In this document: piece after piece, positions 19,056 to 27,045 of the stretch
How the letters are laid out: each line of letters opens with the position of its first letter
How positions within the stretch are numbered: position 1 is the first letter of the stretch
NCBI GenBank assembly: GCA_017531985.1
Contig: JAFXJY010000028.1
Span: 1 to 61,863 of the forward strand
Length of the DNA: 61,863 nt
Origin: Bacteroidaceae bacterium
GTDB lineage: Bacteria; Bacteroidota; Bacteroidia; Bacteroidales; Barnesiellaceae_A
Reading direction: 5' to 3'
Program-made: the position numbers and the translations under genes
Notes under the pieces: generated by a model
What the model saw: the letters and a program-made list of their open reading frames with translations, nothing else
Databases searched by the model: none
Told to the model about the DNA's origin: nothing

Positions 19056-19934
19056 ATGACAGCAAACCACATCAAAAACTGCCCCATTTGCAACGGCAAC
19101 CACCTGATACACAAGTTATCATATACTGATAATATTTCAAGCCACACATTCGAGATATTACAGTGTAGCGATTGTGGCATGCTCATAACACAACACGCAC
19201 CCGGGTTATCGGAGCTATCGCAATACTACCCCGACAAAGAGGCTGCTTGTTACAAACAGCCGCAAGACAAAGTGGGGAAATGGCTTCTCCGCTTACACAA
19301 CCGTTGGAACAAAGAGCAAGTGCGTATCGTATGCGAAGAAGCCGAACGGCAAAGTGGCGTACTGCTGGAAATGGGATGCAAACAAGGTCATTTTGCCAAC
19401 ACCATTCGCAACAGTGGATGGATAGCTCATGCCGTCGAACAAGACAATACTGCTCGCGAATATGCCAACGACCGCTTTCAACTGCAAGCCGAGAGTGTCG
19501 AAGTTCTTTTCAACATCAAACCTCGGTCATACAATGTAGTCGTTGCATGGGACACTTTGGGCGAAAGCTATGACTTACATCGCACTATCGAACATTTATC
19601 GCAACTCATCGTCTCGGACGGAACTCTTATCATAGCATTTCACGACGCCTCATGCAACGAAGCAAAGTGTGCAGGCAGCAACTGGCAGGGATGGGATGCT
19701 CCTCGCAAGCGTTGGCATCTGACACCCGAGGCTTTCGAACGACTTGCCGAGCAACACAACTTGGTGATAACCAATCGTCGCAATTCTCTATTACGTTCTT
19801 TCATCACCACTTTGACAACACTCATGGCAAGCAACCCCAATAAAAAATTCCTTGCCACCTTGTGTGACAGTTTTTTCAGGAGTTTCAAGAACAGCGACAC
19901 ATATTATATATATACAATCCAAAAACGTCAATAA
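19056..19934 (+). CDS. Class I SAM-dependent methyltransferase with N-terminal zinc ribbon
   Basis: The 292-residue protein begins MTANHIKNCPICNGNH and has a second CxxC about 30 residues later (LQCSDCGMLI), so four cysteines form a small zinc ribbon like that of methyltransferases acting on lipids or sugars. The SAM-binding motif I is LLEMGCKQGHF (variant of ExGxGxG), followed by the acidic strand end HAVEQD. I chose this ATG over one 26 codons upstream because the added residues do not resemble the family and the zinc ribbon normally lies near the start. The gene heads a conserved Bacteroidales cluster with ftsX, DUF3098, uppP, truB and queA. Substrate unknown. Confidence 0.8.
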   Translation: MTANHIKNCPICNGNHLIHKLSYTDNISSHTFEILQCSDCGMLITQHAPGLSELSQYYPDKEAACYKQPQDKVGKWLLRLHNRWNKEQVRIVCEEAERQSGVLLEMGCKQGHFANTIRNSGWIAHAVEQDNTAREYANDRFQLQAESVEVLFNIKPRSYNVVVAWDTLGESYDLHRTIEHLSQLIVSDGTLIIAFHDASCNEAKCAGSNWQGWDAPRKRWHLTPEAFERLAEQHNLVITNRRNSLLRSFITTLTTLMASNPNKKFLATLCDSFFRSFKNSDTYYIYTIQKRQ

Positions 19935-19943
19935 CCACCCCTC

Positions 19944-20822
19944 ATGAGTACACCCAAGAAGAAAAAACGCTTTACATTTCTCGAAGCACGCATCACATCG
20001 ACGCTGAGCGTGTCACTTGTTCTGTTCATTCTGGGCATCATGGCCATGCTGGGTATTCTCACCAACAACTTGTCGGTGTATGTGCGTGAAAATATCGGGT
20101 TTTCCATCCTGCTTAAAGATACAGCTTCCGAGCAAAACATAGCCTCACTGCAACAAACGCTCGAAGACGCCTCATACGTCAAGGCGGCACAGTTCATCTC
20201 GAAAGAAGAGGCTCTCAAAGAGGTCATGATTGAATTAGGCGAAAATCCCGAGGAAATTATCGGAGTCAATCCCATGCAGGCCTCCATCGAGGTACGACTT
20301 CGAGCCGACTATGCCAACCCCGACAGCATCACCCTTATCGAGCAAGAGTTACTACAACATAAGAGCATCGACCGCATCATGTTTCAGAAAGACTTGATAC
20401 AATCGGTCAACGACAACATGCACACCATAGGCATTATCTTGCTCGCCTTGGCATTGGTACTGATGATTATCTCATTTGTTCTCATCAGCAACACCATCCG
20501 ACTCACTGCTTACAGTCAACGATTTATCATATACACCATGAAGTTGGTAGGTGCTACACCGGCTTTTATTCGCCGTCCGTTCATCCTTTCCAACATCATC
20601 TGCGGCATCATTGCATCTATCATTGCCATCATCATGCTCACCGGCTGCATATCGTACGTTGTCAATGAGTTTGACAACTTCTACTCACTCATTACCACAC
20701 CCATGCTGCTGAGCGTCTACGGCATTGTATTGATATTGGGCATATTGCTCACAGCCATTTCATCATTCTTTGCCGTCAATCGTTACATCGGAATGAAGCG
20801 TGACGACTTATATTATGTATAA
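19944..20822 (+). CDS. ftsX: Cell division permease-like protein FtsX
   Basis: FtsX is the membrane partner of the ATPase FtsE and activates peptidoglycan hydrolases at the septum. The 292-residue product has a basic cytoplasmic N-terminus (MSTPKKKKRFTFLEARI), a first membrane helix around residue 25-45, a periplasmic domain (about 50-165) with the FtsX-ECD-like AAQFISKEEALKEVM, and three further helices in the C-terminal FtsX/MacB domain. The length is normal. ftsE is not adjacent, which is usual in Bacteroidota. It lies 9 bases after the methyltransferase gene. Confidence 0.93.
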   Translation: MSTPKKKKRFTFLEARITSTLSVSLVLFILGIMAMLGILTNNLSVYVRENIGFSILLKDTASEQNIASLQQTLEDASYVKAAQFISKEEALKEVMIELGENPEEIIGVNPMQASIEVRLRADYANPDSITLIEQELLQHKSIDRIMFQKDLIQSVNDNMHTIGIILLALALVLMIISFVLISNTIRLTAYSQRFIIYTMKLVGATPAFIRRPFILSNIICGIIASIIAIIMLTGCISYVVNEFDNFYSLITTPMLLSVYGIVLILGILLTAISSFFAVNRYIGMKRDDLYYV

Positions 20823-20840
20823 ACTTTTAATATTATCTAT

Positions 20841-21113
20841 ATGAACAACAAGAGAAATACCGAGAATCGACTCTCCAACGAAGAGAAACAGCCCATACAA
20901 TACGCCTTGAATAAAGGTAATTATCTATTGATATTACTTTCATTGGTACTTATCATCGTAGGCTTTGTCCTGATGATGGGCGAAGGTTCGACCGACACTT
21001 TCTACAACCCCGACATTTTCAGCACTCGCCGCATAGTCATTGCACCCACCATTACCTTTATAGGATTTGTGTGCATCATATTTGCCATCCTATACCGTCC
21101 CAAGAAAGACTGA
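20841..21113 (+). CDS. DUF3098 small membrane protein
   Basis: The 90-residue protein has a charged N-terminal third and two hydrophobic segments (around residues 28-45 and 66-85) separated by a short loop with GEGSTDTFYNPDIFSTRR. The (F/I)YNPDIFS(T/F)RR-like loop and length fit the DUF3098 family, almost always found between ftsX and uppP in Bacteroidota. Its function is unknown. The 18-base gap to ftsX and 28-base gap to uppP indicate one operon. A role in the envelope or division is inferred from neighbours only. Confidence 0.8.
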   Translation: MNNKRNTENRLSNEEKQPIQYALNKGNYLLILLSLVLIIVGFVLMMGEGSTDTFYNPDIFSTRRIVIAPTITFIGFVCIIFAILYRPKKD

Positions 21114-21141
21114 CGACATCCACATCAAGCAATAATACCTT

Positions 21142-21942
21142 ATGAGTTGGTTTGAAGCACTTATATTGGGGCTGATACAAGGTCTCACCGAGTACCTGCC
21201 TGTCAGCAGCAGCGGACATCTTGCCATAGGCTCGGCTCTCTTCGGTATCGAAGGCGAAGAGAACCTTGCTTTCACCATCACCGTGCATGTGGCTACCGTA
21301 TTCAGCACACTCTTCATCCTCTGGAAAGAGGTCAGTTGGATATTCAAAGGGCTGTTCCGTTTCAGCATGAACGAAGAGACCCGCTACGCTATCAATATTC
21401 TCGTATCGATGATACCCATCGGTGTGGTGGGGGTATTCTTCAAGGATCATGTCGAGGCTGTATTCGGATCGGGACTGACCATCGTGGGCTGTATGCTTCT
21501 GCTCACAGCCGCTCTTTTGGCATTTTCTTACTATGCCAAGCCCCGACCCAAAGAGAAAATATCGGTTCGCGATGCATTCATCATAGGTCTTGCACAAGCA
21601 TGTGCAGTCATGCCGGGACTTTCTCGTTCGGGAAGCACCATTGCCACAGGACTTTTATTGGGTAACAAGAAAGAAAACCTCGCTCAGTTCTCTTTCTTGA
21701 TGGTCATTCCTCCCATACTGGGCGAGGCTCTGCTCGACATCATCAAGATGATGGGCGGCGAAAACATCGCCGGCGACATCACCACTACATCCCTTATCGT
21801 GGGCTTTCTGGCTGCCTTCATTTCGGGCTGCTTGGCTTGCAAGTGGATGATTAACATTGTAAAGAAAGGTAAACTGATATACTTTGCCATATATTGCGTT
21901 ATAGCAGCTATCTTCTGCCTCATCTACGCACACTGTGCATAA
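21142..21942 (+). CDS. uppP: Undecaprenyl-diphosphatase (bacitracin resistance)
   Basis: UppP dephosphorylates undecaprenyl pyrophosphate at the membrane, recycling the lipid carrier for peptidoglycan, LPS and capsule. The 266-residue product has the two family motifs: [20 protein letters not shown] near the N-terminus and [17 protein letters not shown] in the middle, plus about eight membrane helices. The length is typical. It lies in the ftsX-DUF3098-uppP-truB-queA operon. An alternative truB start overlaps its end, but the preferred truB ATG lies 13 bases downstream. Confidence 0.96.
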   Translation: MSWFEALILGLIQGLTEYLPVSSSGHLAIGSALFGIEGEENLAFTITVHVATVFSTLFILWKEVSWIFKGLFRFSMNEETRYAINILVSMIPIGVVGVFFKDHVEAVFGSGLTIVGCMLLLTAALLAFSYYAKPRPKEKISVRDAFIIGLAQACAVMPGLSRSGSTIATGLLLGNKKENLAQFSFLMVIPPILGEALLDIIKMMGGENIAGDITTTSLIVGFLAAFISGCLACKWMINIVKKGKLIYFAIYCVIAAIFCLIYAHCA

Positions 21943-21955
21943 CACTTTTACAAAT

Positions 21956-22672
21956 ATGAATTTCACCGAAGGCGAAATATTTTACATCAACAAACCGTTG
22001 AAATGGACATCGTTCGACGCTGTCAAACGTGTACGCGTGGGCATACTGCGACGACTGCAACGGAAGAAGATTAAAGTAGGACATGCCGGCACTCTCGACC
22101 CTCTGGCCACAGGGGTAATGATTGTATGCACCGGCAAGGCTACCAAGCTCATCGACTCGCTACAAGCTCAGACCAAGGAGTACATCGCTACCCTGCAACT
22201 GGGTGCTACCACTCCGTCGTACGACCTCGAAACCGAGATCGATTGTACCTACCCCTACGAACACATCACACAAGAACTGATCGAACAGACTCTACCCCGA
22301 TTTACCGGAACCATCCAACAAGTACCGCCTGCCTACTCGGCTTGCAAGGTAAACGGTACGCGTGCCTACAAGATGGCTCGCAAAGGCAAGGAGGTAGAAC
22401 TTAAAGCCAAAGAACTCGTTATAGACGAAATAGAACTTCTCGACTTCACCGCACCCATCGCCCGCATACGGGTAGTGTGCAGCAAAGGCACCTACATCAG
22501 GGCTTTGGCTCGCGACATCGGCGAAGCACTCGGCAGTGGGGCTCACCTGACTGCTCTCGAACGCACCCGAGTAGGCGATGTTCGCATCGAAGATTGTCTC
22601 AACATTGATGCCATCGATGCTCTCCTGCAACTGTGCGTTGTCGAGGACGAAGATGCAATAGTAAAAGAGTAA
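21956..22672 (+). CDS. truB: tRNA pseudouridine-55 synthase
   Basis: TruB makes pseudouridine 55 in the T-loop of tRNAs and acts as a tRNA chaperone. The 238-residue product has the catalytic Asp in [20 protein letters not shown] and the family segments [37 protein letters not shown] and [21 protein letters not shown] chose [14 protein letters not shown]; an ATG seven codons upstream would overlap uppP. It lacks a long C-terminal PUA domain, as usual for Bacteroidota. Confidence 0.95.
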   Translation: MNFTEGEIFYINKPLKWTSFDAVKRVRVGILRRLQRKKIKVGHAGTLDPLATGVMIVCTGKATKLIDSLQAQTKEYIATLQLGATTPSYDLETEIDCTYPYEHITQELIEQTLPRFTGTIQQVPPAYSACKVNGTRAYKMARKGKEVELKAKELVIDEIELLDFTAPIARIRVVCSKGTYIRALARDIGEALGSGAHLTALERTRVGDVRIEDCLNIDAIDALLQLCVVEDEDAIVKE

Positions 22673-22694
22673 TAACATTAAGATAAAAAACGAA

Positions 22695-23744
22695 ATGAAA
22701 CTTTCGCAATTCAAGTTTAAACTTCCCGAGGAACTTATTGCCCTCCACCCCGCTCGCAAACGCGACGAGTCACGCCTCTTGGTCATCAATCGCAAGACCG
22801 GCACTATCGAGCATCGTATCTTCAAAGAGATTATCAACTACTTTGACGACAAAGACCTTTTCATCTTCAACGATACCCGCGTATTTCCGGCTCGCCTCTA
22901 CGGCAACAAGGAGAAAACAGGTGCCAAGATCGAAGTATTCCTGCTACGCGAACTCAACGAGGAGAATCGATTGTGGGACGTACTGGTTGAGCCGGCACGA
23001 AAGATACGCATCGGCAACAAGTTGTACTTTGGCGAGGACGACTCGATGGTGGCAGAGGTCATCGACAACACTACATCGCGTGGTCGCACACTGCGTTTCT
23101 TGTACGACGGTCCGCACGACGAGTTTAAGCAAGCCCTATACCAGTTGGGCGAAACTCCGCTACCTATGTACATCAAACGCGATGTCGAAGAAGAAGATGC
23201 CGAACGCTACCAATGTATCTTTGCCCGCAACGAAGGTGCTGTGGTAACTCCTGCCGCCGGTCTACATTTCAGCCGCGAGTTGTTCAAGCGTATGGAGATT
23301 AAAGGTATAGAAAGCGGCTTTATAACCATGCACTCGGGATTAGGCAACTTCCGCGAGATCGACGTTGAAGACCTCACCAAGCACAAGATGGACTCCGAGC
23401 AACTTATCATCACACCCGAGTTGGTAACCCAACTCAACACTACCAAGGACGAAGGTCACCAGATATGTGCCATCGGTACATCGGTCATGCGTGGACTCGA
23501 GAGTGCGGTCAGCACCAACGGTCATGTCAAGTCGTACGACGGATGGACCAACAAATTCATATTCCCTCCCTACGACTTCACCGTTGCCACCAGCATGGTG
23601 TCGAACTTCCACATGCCCTACTCTACCATGCTCATGATGGTAGCCGCATTCGGTGGTTACGACTTGGTAATGGAGGGATACAACGCTGCTCTCAAAGAGG
23701 GATACCACTTCGGTGCCTACGGCGATGCCATGCTCATCCTGTAA
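22695..23744 (+). CDS. queA: S-adenosylmethionine:tRNA ribosyltransferase-isomerase
   Basis: QueA transfers and isomerises the ribosyl moiety of SAM onto preQ1-modified tRNA, forming epoxyqueuosine. The 349-residue product shows the family start [19 protein letters not shown], the [20 protein letters not shown] motif, the PTPAAGLHF equivalent ([20 protein letters not shown]) and the C-terminal [20 protein letters not shown]. The length is normal. Last gene of the operon, followed by a clear hairpin. No queuosine biosynthesis genes are adjacent. Confidence 0.97.
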   Translation: MKLSQFKFKLPEELIALHPARKRDESRLLVINRKTGTIEHRIFKEIINYFDDKDLFIFNDTRVFPARLYGNKEKTGAKIEVFLLRELNEENRLWDVLVEPARKIRIGNKLYFGEDDSMVAEVIDNTTSRGRTLRFLYDGPHDEFKQALYQLGETPLPMYIKRDVEEEDAERYQCIFARNEGAVVTPAAGLHFSRELFKRMEIKGIESGFITMHSGLGNFREIDVEDLTKHKMDSEQLIITPELVTQLNTTKDEGHQICAIGTSVMRGLESAVSTNGHVKSYDGWTNKFIFPPYDFTVATSMVSNFHMPYSTMLMMVAAFGGYDLVMEGYNAALKEGYHFGAYGDAMLIL

Positions 23745-23764
23745 GAGACCCTGCCCATAACACT

Positions 23765-23806
23765 CACCCCCGCTGCTCACACAAGACGTAGCGGGGGTGG
23801 TGTATT
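23765..23806 (+). terminator. Hairpin terminator after queA
   Basis: CACCCCCGCT (23765-23774) pairs perfectly with AGCGGGGGTG (23790-23799) around a 15-base loop, starting 20 bases after the queA stop. A T-poor tail (GTGTATTA) follows. It marks the end of the ftsX-uppP-truB-queA operon. Confidence 0.65.
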
Positions 23807-23913
23807 AATGAGCCTCATGCAAGGGTACTTCGCCATCGGAGGGGGTCGATAGCGATACGTCTGCGACGTATTGGTTGCTACCATCTTCGCCCCTGTGTTT
23901 TCGCATGAGGTAG

Positions 23914-23934
23914 GGACGCACCAGCGGTGCGTCC
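23914..23934. repeat. Palindrome GGACGCACC-N3-GGTGCGTCC, copy 1
   Basis: A perfect 9-bp inverted repeat around AGC. The same palindrome recurs at 24790-24810 (loop GCT) and, one base shorter on each side or more, at 24853-24869; a half-degenerate version lies at 24438-24452. Together they look like a short interspersed palindromic element that borders the 339-bp repeats. Confidence 0.75.
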
Positions 23935-24257
23935 TACGGCTATGGGCTGACGCATCGAGATGGTGGAACGTCCGGAGGACGGGAAAGCGAAGCGATAGCA
24001 ATAACCGGGGGTTGAGGGCGTAGCCCGATACCCTCGGACAACGTACTCATCCGATACTTGCGTCTGAAAGACGCGAAAATCGGATATAAATCCTTAATGG
24101 GCTGTTTCCCGTCTTTCAGACGGTGGGGCGGTTAGTGCATCTCACACTCCCCCAACTTCGCCTTCGCTCGTTGGGGGTTATTCATACTCGGGCTGATGCC
24201 CTCGTCCCGTCCTCCGGACGCTGAGGCTGATAGGGTTACCATTTTCGCCCCTGTGTT
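23919..24257. repeat. 339-bp direct repeat, copy 1
   Basis: This unit matches 24438-24776 at a constant offset of 519 bases with about a dozen substitutions and no gaps. It contains several inverted repeats: CGTCCGGAGGACGGG near the start against CCCGTCCTCCGGACG near the end, CGTCTGAAAGACG against CGTCTTTCAGACG, and the hairpin CCCCCAAC...GTTGGGGG. No open frame is conserved in a protein-like way, so it is a structured non-coding repeat. Confidence 0.85.
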
Positions 24258-24437
24258 CTCGTGAGAAAATATAGGGGAGACGTCGAGCCTCAGCGAGACA
24301 GAGGGGTTAAAAATAATAATAAAAATCAGGTGGATAGACCATGCTCGCTTGAACGCATCCGTTAGGTCTCAACCCCTTCTCCTTACGGGGACTTCCCCTA
24401 TCTCGCTTCGCTCGCAGGGGCAGAAAAGGTTACCTTT

Positions 24438-24776
24438 CACCAGTGGTGCGTCCTACGGCTATGGGCTGACGCATCGAGATGATGGAACGTCCGGAGGACG
24501 GGAAAGCGAAGCGATAGCAATAACCGGGGGTTGAGGGCGTAGCCCGATACCCTCGGACAACGTACTCATCCGATACATGCGTCTGAAAGACGCGAGAATC
24601 TGATATAACTCCTTAGTGAGCTGTTTCCCGTCTTTCAGACGGTGGGGCGGTTAGTGCGTCTCACACTCCCCCAACTTCGCCTTCGCTCGTTGGGGGTTAT
24701 TCATACTCGGGCTGACACCCTCGTCCCGTCCTCCGGACGCTGAGGCTGATAGGGTAACCATTTTCGCCCCTGTGTT
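24438..24776. repeat. 339-bp direct repeat, copy 2
   Basis: Second copy of the unit at 23919-24257, roughly 96-97% identical, separated from it by a 180-base spacer. The substitutions fall partly in pairing positions (for example the AAAATCGG/GAATCTG change beside the CGTCTGAAAGACG arm) but the main complementary arms are intact in both copies. Confidence 0.85.
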
Positions 24777-24789
24777 TCCTCTGAGGTAG

Positions 24790-24810
24790 GGACGCACCGC
24801 TGGTGCGTCC
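24790..24810. repeat. Palindrome GGACGCACC-N3-GGTGCGTCC, copy 2
   Basis: A perfect 9-bp inverted repeat around GCT, preceded by GTAGG as in the first copy (GTAGGGACGCACC in both). It lies directly after the second 339-bp unit. Confidence 0.75.
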
Positions 24811-24852
24811 TGTATTATATATATTATTGATTTTCATATAATTATGCCATCA

Positions 24853-24869
24853 ACGCACCAGTGGTGCGT
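24853..24869. repeat. Palindrome ACGCACC-N3-GGTGCGT, inverted copy
   Basis: A 7-bp inverted repeat around AGT followed by CCCTAC, so the flank (GGTGCGTCCCTAC) is the reverse complement of the GTAGGGACGCACC flank at 24786. The pair at 24790 and 24853 therefore forms a larger inverted arrangement of about 90 bases. Confidence 0.65.
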
Positions 24870-24893
24870 CCCTACTTGCGAGGGTACAATAGT

Positions 24894-24928
24894 TAAAAAA
24901 ATCACGCTCGCAGGAAAAGGCGAGCGTG
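24894..24928 (-). terminator. Intrinsic terminator for the Ser/Thr kinase gene
   Basis: On the minus strand CACGCTCGC (24928-24920) and GCGAGCGTG (24911-24903) form a perfect 9-bp stem with an 8-base loop, followed by ATTTTTTT. This is a textbook intrinsic terminator, but it lies about 250 bases beyond the kinase stop; the gap is filled mainly by the inverted-repeat element at 24979-25175. Confidence 0.8.
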
Positions 24929-24978
24929 GAAAGATTTAAAGGCTCGTTGCATAAGCAACTCGCTGAAAGCCTAAATTC

Positions 24979-25175
24979 AGGGAACTTCTATAAATTCCAC
25001 AGATTAATCATTCATCGGTTTTTAGAAACTATCTTTTTGTTTGCTTGATGTTTTTTCTTGGTATCTTTTGGTCTTGGCCTCAATCGCATAGCCCGCTATG
25101 CTCAATCGGTCAAAACAAAAAATTTACTCAACAAAAATTCATCAATCATAACAAAGCAATTGATAGAAGTCCCCT
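24979..25175. mobile_element. MITE-like inverted-repeat element, family A copy 1
   Basis: A 197-bp non-coding element with 18-bp terminal repeats (AGGGAACTTCTATAAATT left; AGGGGACTTCTATCAATT reading inwards from the right; 16 of 18 match). Near the centre is CATAGCCCGCTATG, a perfect palindrome. On the minus strand it shares long blocks with the copies at 39911-40098 and 53323-53513, for example GATACCAAGAAAAAACA. It directly abuts the stop codon (25177-25175) of the kinase gene. No transposase is inside. Confidence 0.75.
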
Positions 25176-26851
25176 TAAAAAGCGGCAGCTGCGCGGACAG
25201 CGTTATAGTCGTAATACTTAGCGTGGTTGCGGGTAGATCCATTATACATATTGACATCCCACGCACTCCGACCGCTGTATTCAGTTGATGACCAATACCA
25301 ATTGTCAAGTAACGTACCGCCTTGCTTAGAGAGGGTGGCATTGATTTTATCCTTGTTGCGGTACATTGTCAATAGTTCTTCCTTCGAGGGCAGATACCAG
25401 TTGCTACCCTTGTTGCGACACCACATAAAGGCTAGGTATTCATCGCGGTCGCTGCGTGAAAGTATCTTATCGGTATTGGACTTGCCGTTCCATTCGCTCG
25501 ATGCTCCGGTGGTAATGTTTTTATCGTACTGCGAAGAGGTACACCAGCAAGTTTGACCTCTATCCATACTCAACACTTTACCATGACGTCCCCCATCGCT
25601 TACCTCAAAGACTACGCCACGTATGCCATTGCGGTCGTAGTAGTCGCCTACCTGATAGGTCTTTTCGCTGGATACTACCTGCTGTGCCGTGGCTTTTTTT
25701 GCCTCCTCGGCTTTCGATTGATAGCTATTTGTTCCTACTATCGTTAACAAAATTCCTGCTATACCCACAAGTGTTACCCACAGCCATGTAAGATTCTTGC
25801 GAGGATTGGGTTCGGGTGTTGATGTAGGGTCTTCTACTTCTATTACCTCTATGACTTCTTCGTCATCGGGTTGGTGGTAGCGTGTATCGTTACCGCTATC
25901 GAAATGAGTTTCGTCACTTTGCCGGCTGTCGTCGAAGTGGGTTGCTCCGCTGACGGCTTGGGCAAATGCGGACACAGACTGATAGCGTTTCAATCGCAAC
26001 GACATCGCCTTGGTAAGGCAACTGATGAGGTGTTCGCTCACTCCATGACTGCGTAGCATATCCACCGGCAGACCCTCCTCGGCTACCTCCGAGGCATCGG
26101 GTGGTGTGACTCCCGTTAGCATCTTGAAGAGGGTTGCCCCAAGGGCATAGACATCGAGCGTGGCGGCAAATTGCTTGCTATCGCGTCGATGACGAGCTTG
26201 CTCGATGGGGGCATAGCCCGGTGTGCCTGCACCTATTCTGGTACTCGACTCGGGGTTTCCGTCAGTATCGTATTGCTTGGAGAGTCCGAAATCAATCAAT
26301 ACCAATTCGCCGTTCTCTCGCAGCACTATGTTGGCAGGCTTGATGTCCAAGTGCAGCATCTTGTGGGCATGCATGTGCGACACTGCCGAACTCAATTGTC
26401 CGAAGTAGTGAAGTGCCTCCGCCTCGGGAAGTTGACCTCTGCGGGCTATCACGTTGTCGAGGCTGCCACCGCTGCAATACTCCATCACATAGTAGTAGGT
26501 GTTGTTGGCTTCGAAGTATTCGAGTACTTTCACGATGTGGCGATGATTGAGCTTACCCAAGTTGCTTGCTTCGCGGGCAAACATCTTCTTGTAGGACTCG
26601 AAGATGTTGTCGCTACCGCTGTAAGTTACTTCGCTGCCGTGGCGATTGTTGTTGGACTTCATGAAGAACTCCTTTATCGCCACATTTACTTCGATAGCTC
26701 CCAAAGGTCCTTCCATCTTGGTGGTAGCTCGGTAGGTGATGCCGAATGTACCTTGCCCCAATGCCTTGCGGATGCAATATTCTTGTTTCGCTCCTCGGAG
26801 GATTGTTCCCTCTGCCAAAGGATTGACGATTTTTTGTTCTCTATATGTCAT
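25175..26851 (-). CDS. Membrane-anchored Ser/Thr protein kinase with DUF1566-like domain
   Basis: The 558-residue protein has an N-terminal eukaryotic-like kinase domain (about 24-290): glycine loop ALGQGTFGITY (30-40), Lys60 in NVAIKEFF, Glu94 as likely helix-C partner, catalytic loop HLDIKPANIVL (167-177, with Leu instead of Arg in HRD), DFG at 187-189 and APIEQ in the P+1 region. An acidic linker (EEVIEVIEVED) leads to one membrane helix (about 355-373). The remaining C-terminal part, with SRSDRDEYLAFMWCRNKGS, WYLPSKEELLTMY and WYWSSTEYSG, resembles DUF1566/FGE-like domains that face outside and may bind a ligand. Target proteins unknown. Gene is monocistronic. Confidence 0.88.
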   Translation of the reverse strand: MTYREQKIVNPLAEGTILRGAKQEYCIRKALGQGTFGITYRATTKMEGPLGAIEVNVAIKEFFMKSNNNRHGSEVTYSGSDNIFESYKKMFAREASNLGKLNHRHIVKVLEYFEANNTYYYVMEYCSGGSLDNVIARRGQLPEAEALHYFGQLSSAVSHMHAHKMLHLDIKPANIVLRENGELVLIDFGLSKQYDTDGNPESSTRIGAGTPGYAPIEQARHRRDSKQFAATLDVYALGATLFKMLTGVTPPDASEVAEEGLPVDMLRSHGVSEHLISCLTKAMSLRLKRYQSVSAFAQAVSGATHFDDSRQSDETHFDSGNDTRYHQPDDEEVIEVIEVEDPTSTPEPNPRKNLTWLWVTLVGIAGILLTIVGTNSYQSKAEEAKKATAQQVVSSEKTYQVGDYYDRNGIRGVVFEVSDGGRHGKVLSMDRGQTCWCTSSQYDKNITTGASSEWNGKSNTDKILSRSDRDEYLAFMWCRNKGSNWYLPSKEELLTMYRNKDKINATLSKQGGTLLDNWYWSSTEYSGRSAWDVNMYNGSTRNHAKYYDYNAVRAAAAF

Positions 26852-26889
26852 GTATTATGTTTGAGTTGGTTTTATACCATTAATGACCA

Positions 26890-26897
26890 CAAAGGTA
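26890..26897 (-). promoter_or_regulatory. Promoter -7 box of the kinase gene
   Basis: TACCTTTG on the minus strand, 39 bases ahead of the kinase ATG, fits the TAnnTTTG consensus. No clear TTTG is present 19-21 bases upstream. Confidence 0.5.
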
Positions 26898-26974
26898 AGC
26901 AATATCTGTCAGTGCGATGAAAATGATTTTTTATTTTTTGAAAGTTCTCCCAATATCGGTTGAGCATCGGTATA

Positions 26975-27022
26975 AAAAGAAAAGAAACCGATTGGCAGTT
27001 CTCAGGAAGTGTAATCGGTTTC
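26975..27022 (-). terminator. Intrinsic terminator of the Omp28-like gene
   Basis: On the minus strand GAAACCGATT (27022-27013) pairs with AATCGGTTTC (26993-26984) around a 19-base loop, followed by TTTTCTTTTT. It begins 23 bases after the stop codon, a clear intrinsic terminator. Confidence 0.8.
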
Positions 27023-27045
27023 TTTCGGGTTATTTTATTGTTGTC

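Larger units (their letters stand above)
23807..25174. other. Gene-free 1.4-kb region with repeats and palindromes
   Basis: No credible gene is found. From left to right the region holds a palindromic module (23914-23934), two copies of a 339-bp unit (see separate entries), two more GGACGCACC-type palindromes, a terminator for the kinase gene and a 197-bp inverted-repeat element. The first kilobase looks richer in G+C than the flanking genes. Short open frames here lack family signatures. Confidence 0.7.

Noticed and set aside
24349..24534. Small open frame in the repeat region
   Set aside because: It runs across the edge of a palindromic repeat, is not preserved as a frame in the other repeat copy, and has no recognisable protein features.
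23919..24776. CRISPR-like repeat array
   Set aside because: Only two copies of a 339-bp unit and a few dispersed palindromes; no short regular repeats with unique spacers and no cas genes.
26171..26920. A 249-codon plus-strand frame antisense to the kinase
   Set aside because: It overlaps the kinase domain with all catalytic motifs; no signal or family features are seen in the antisense peptide.
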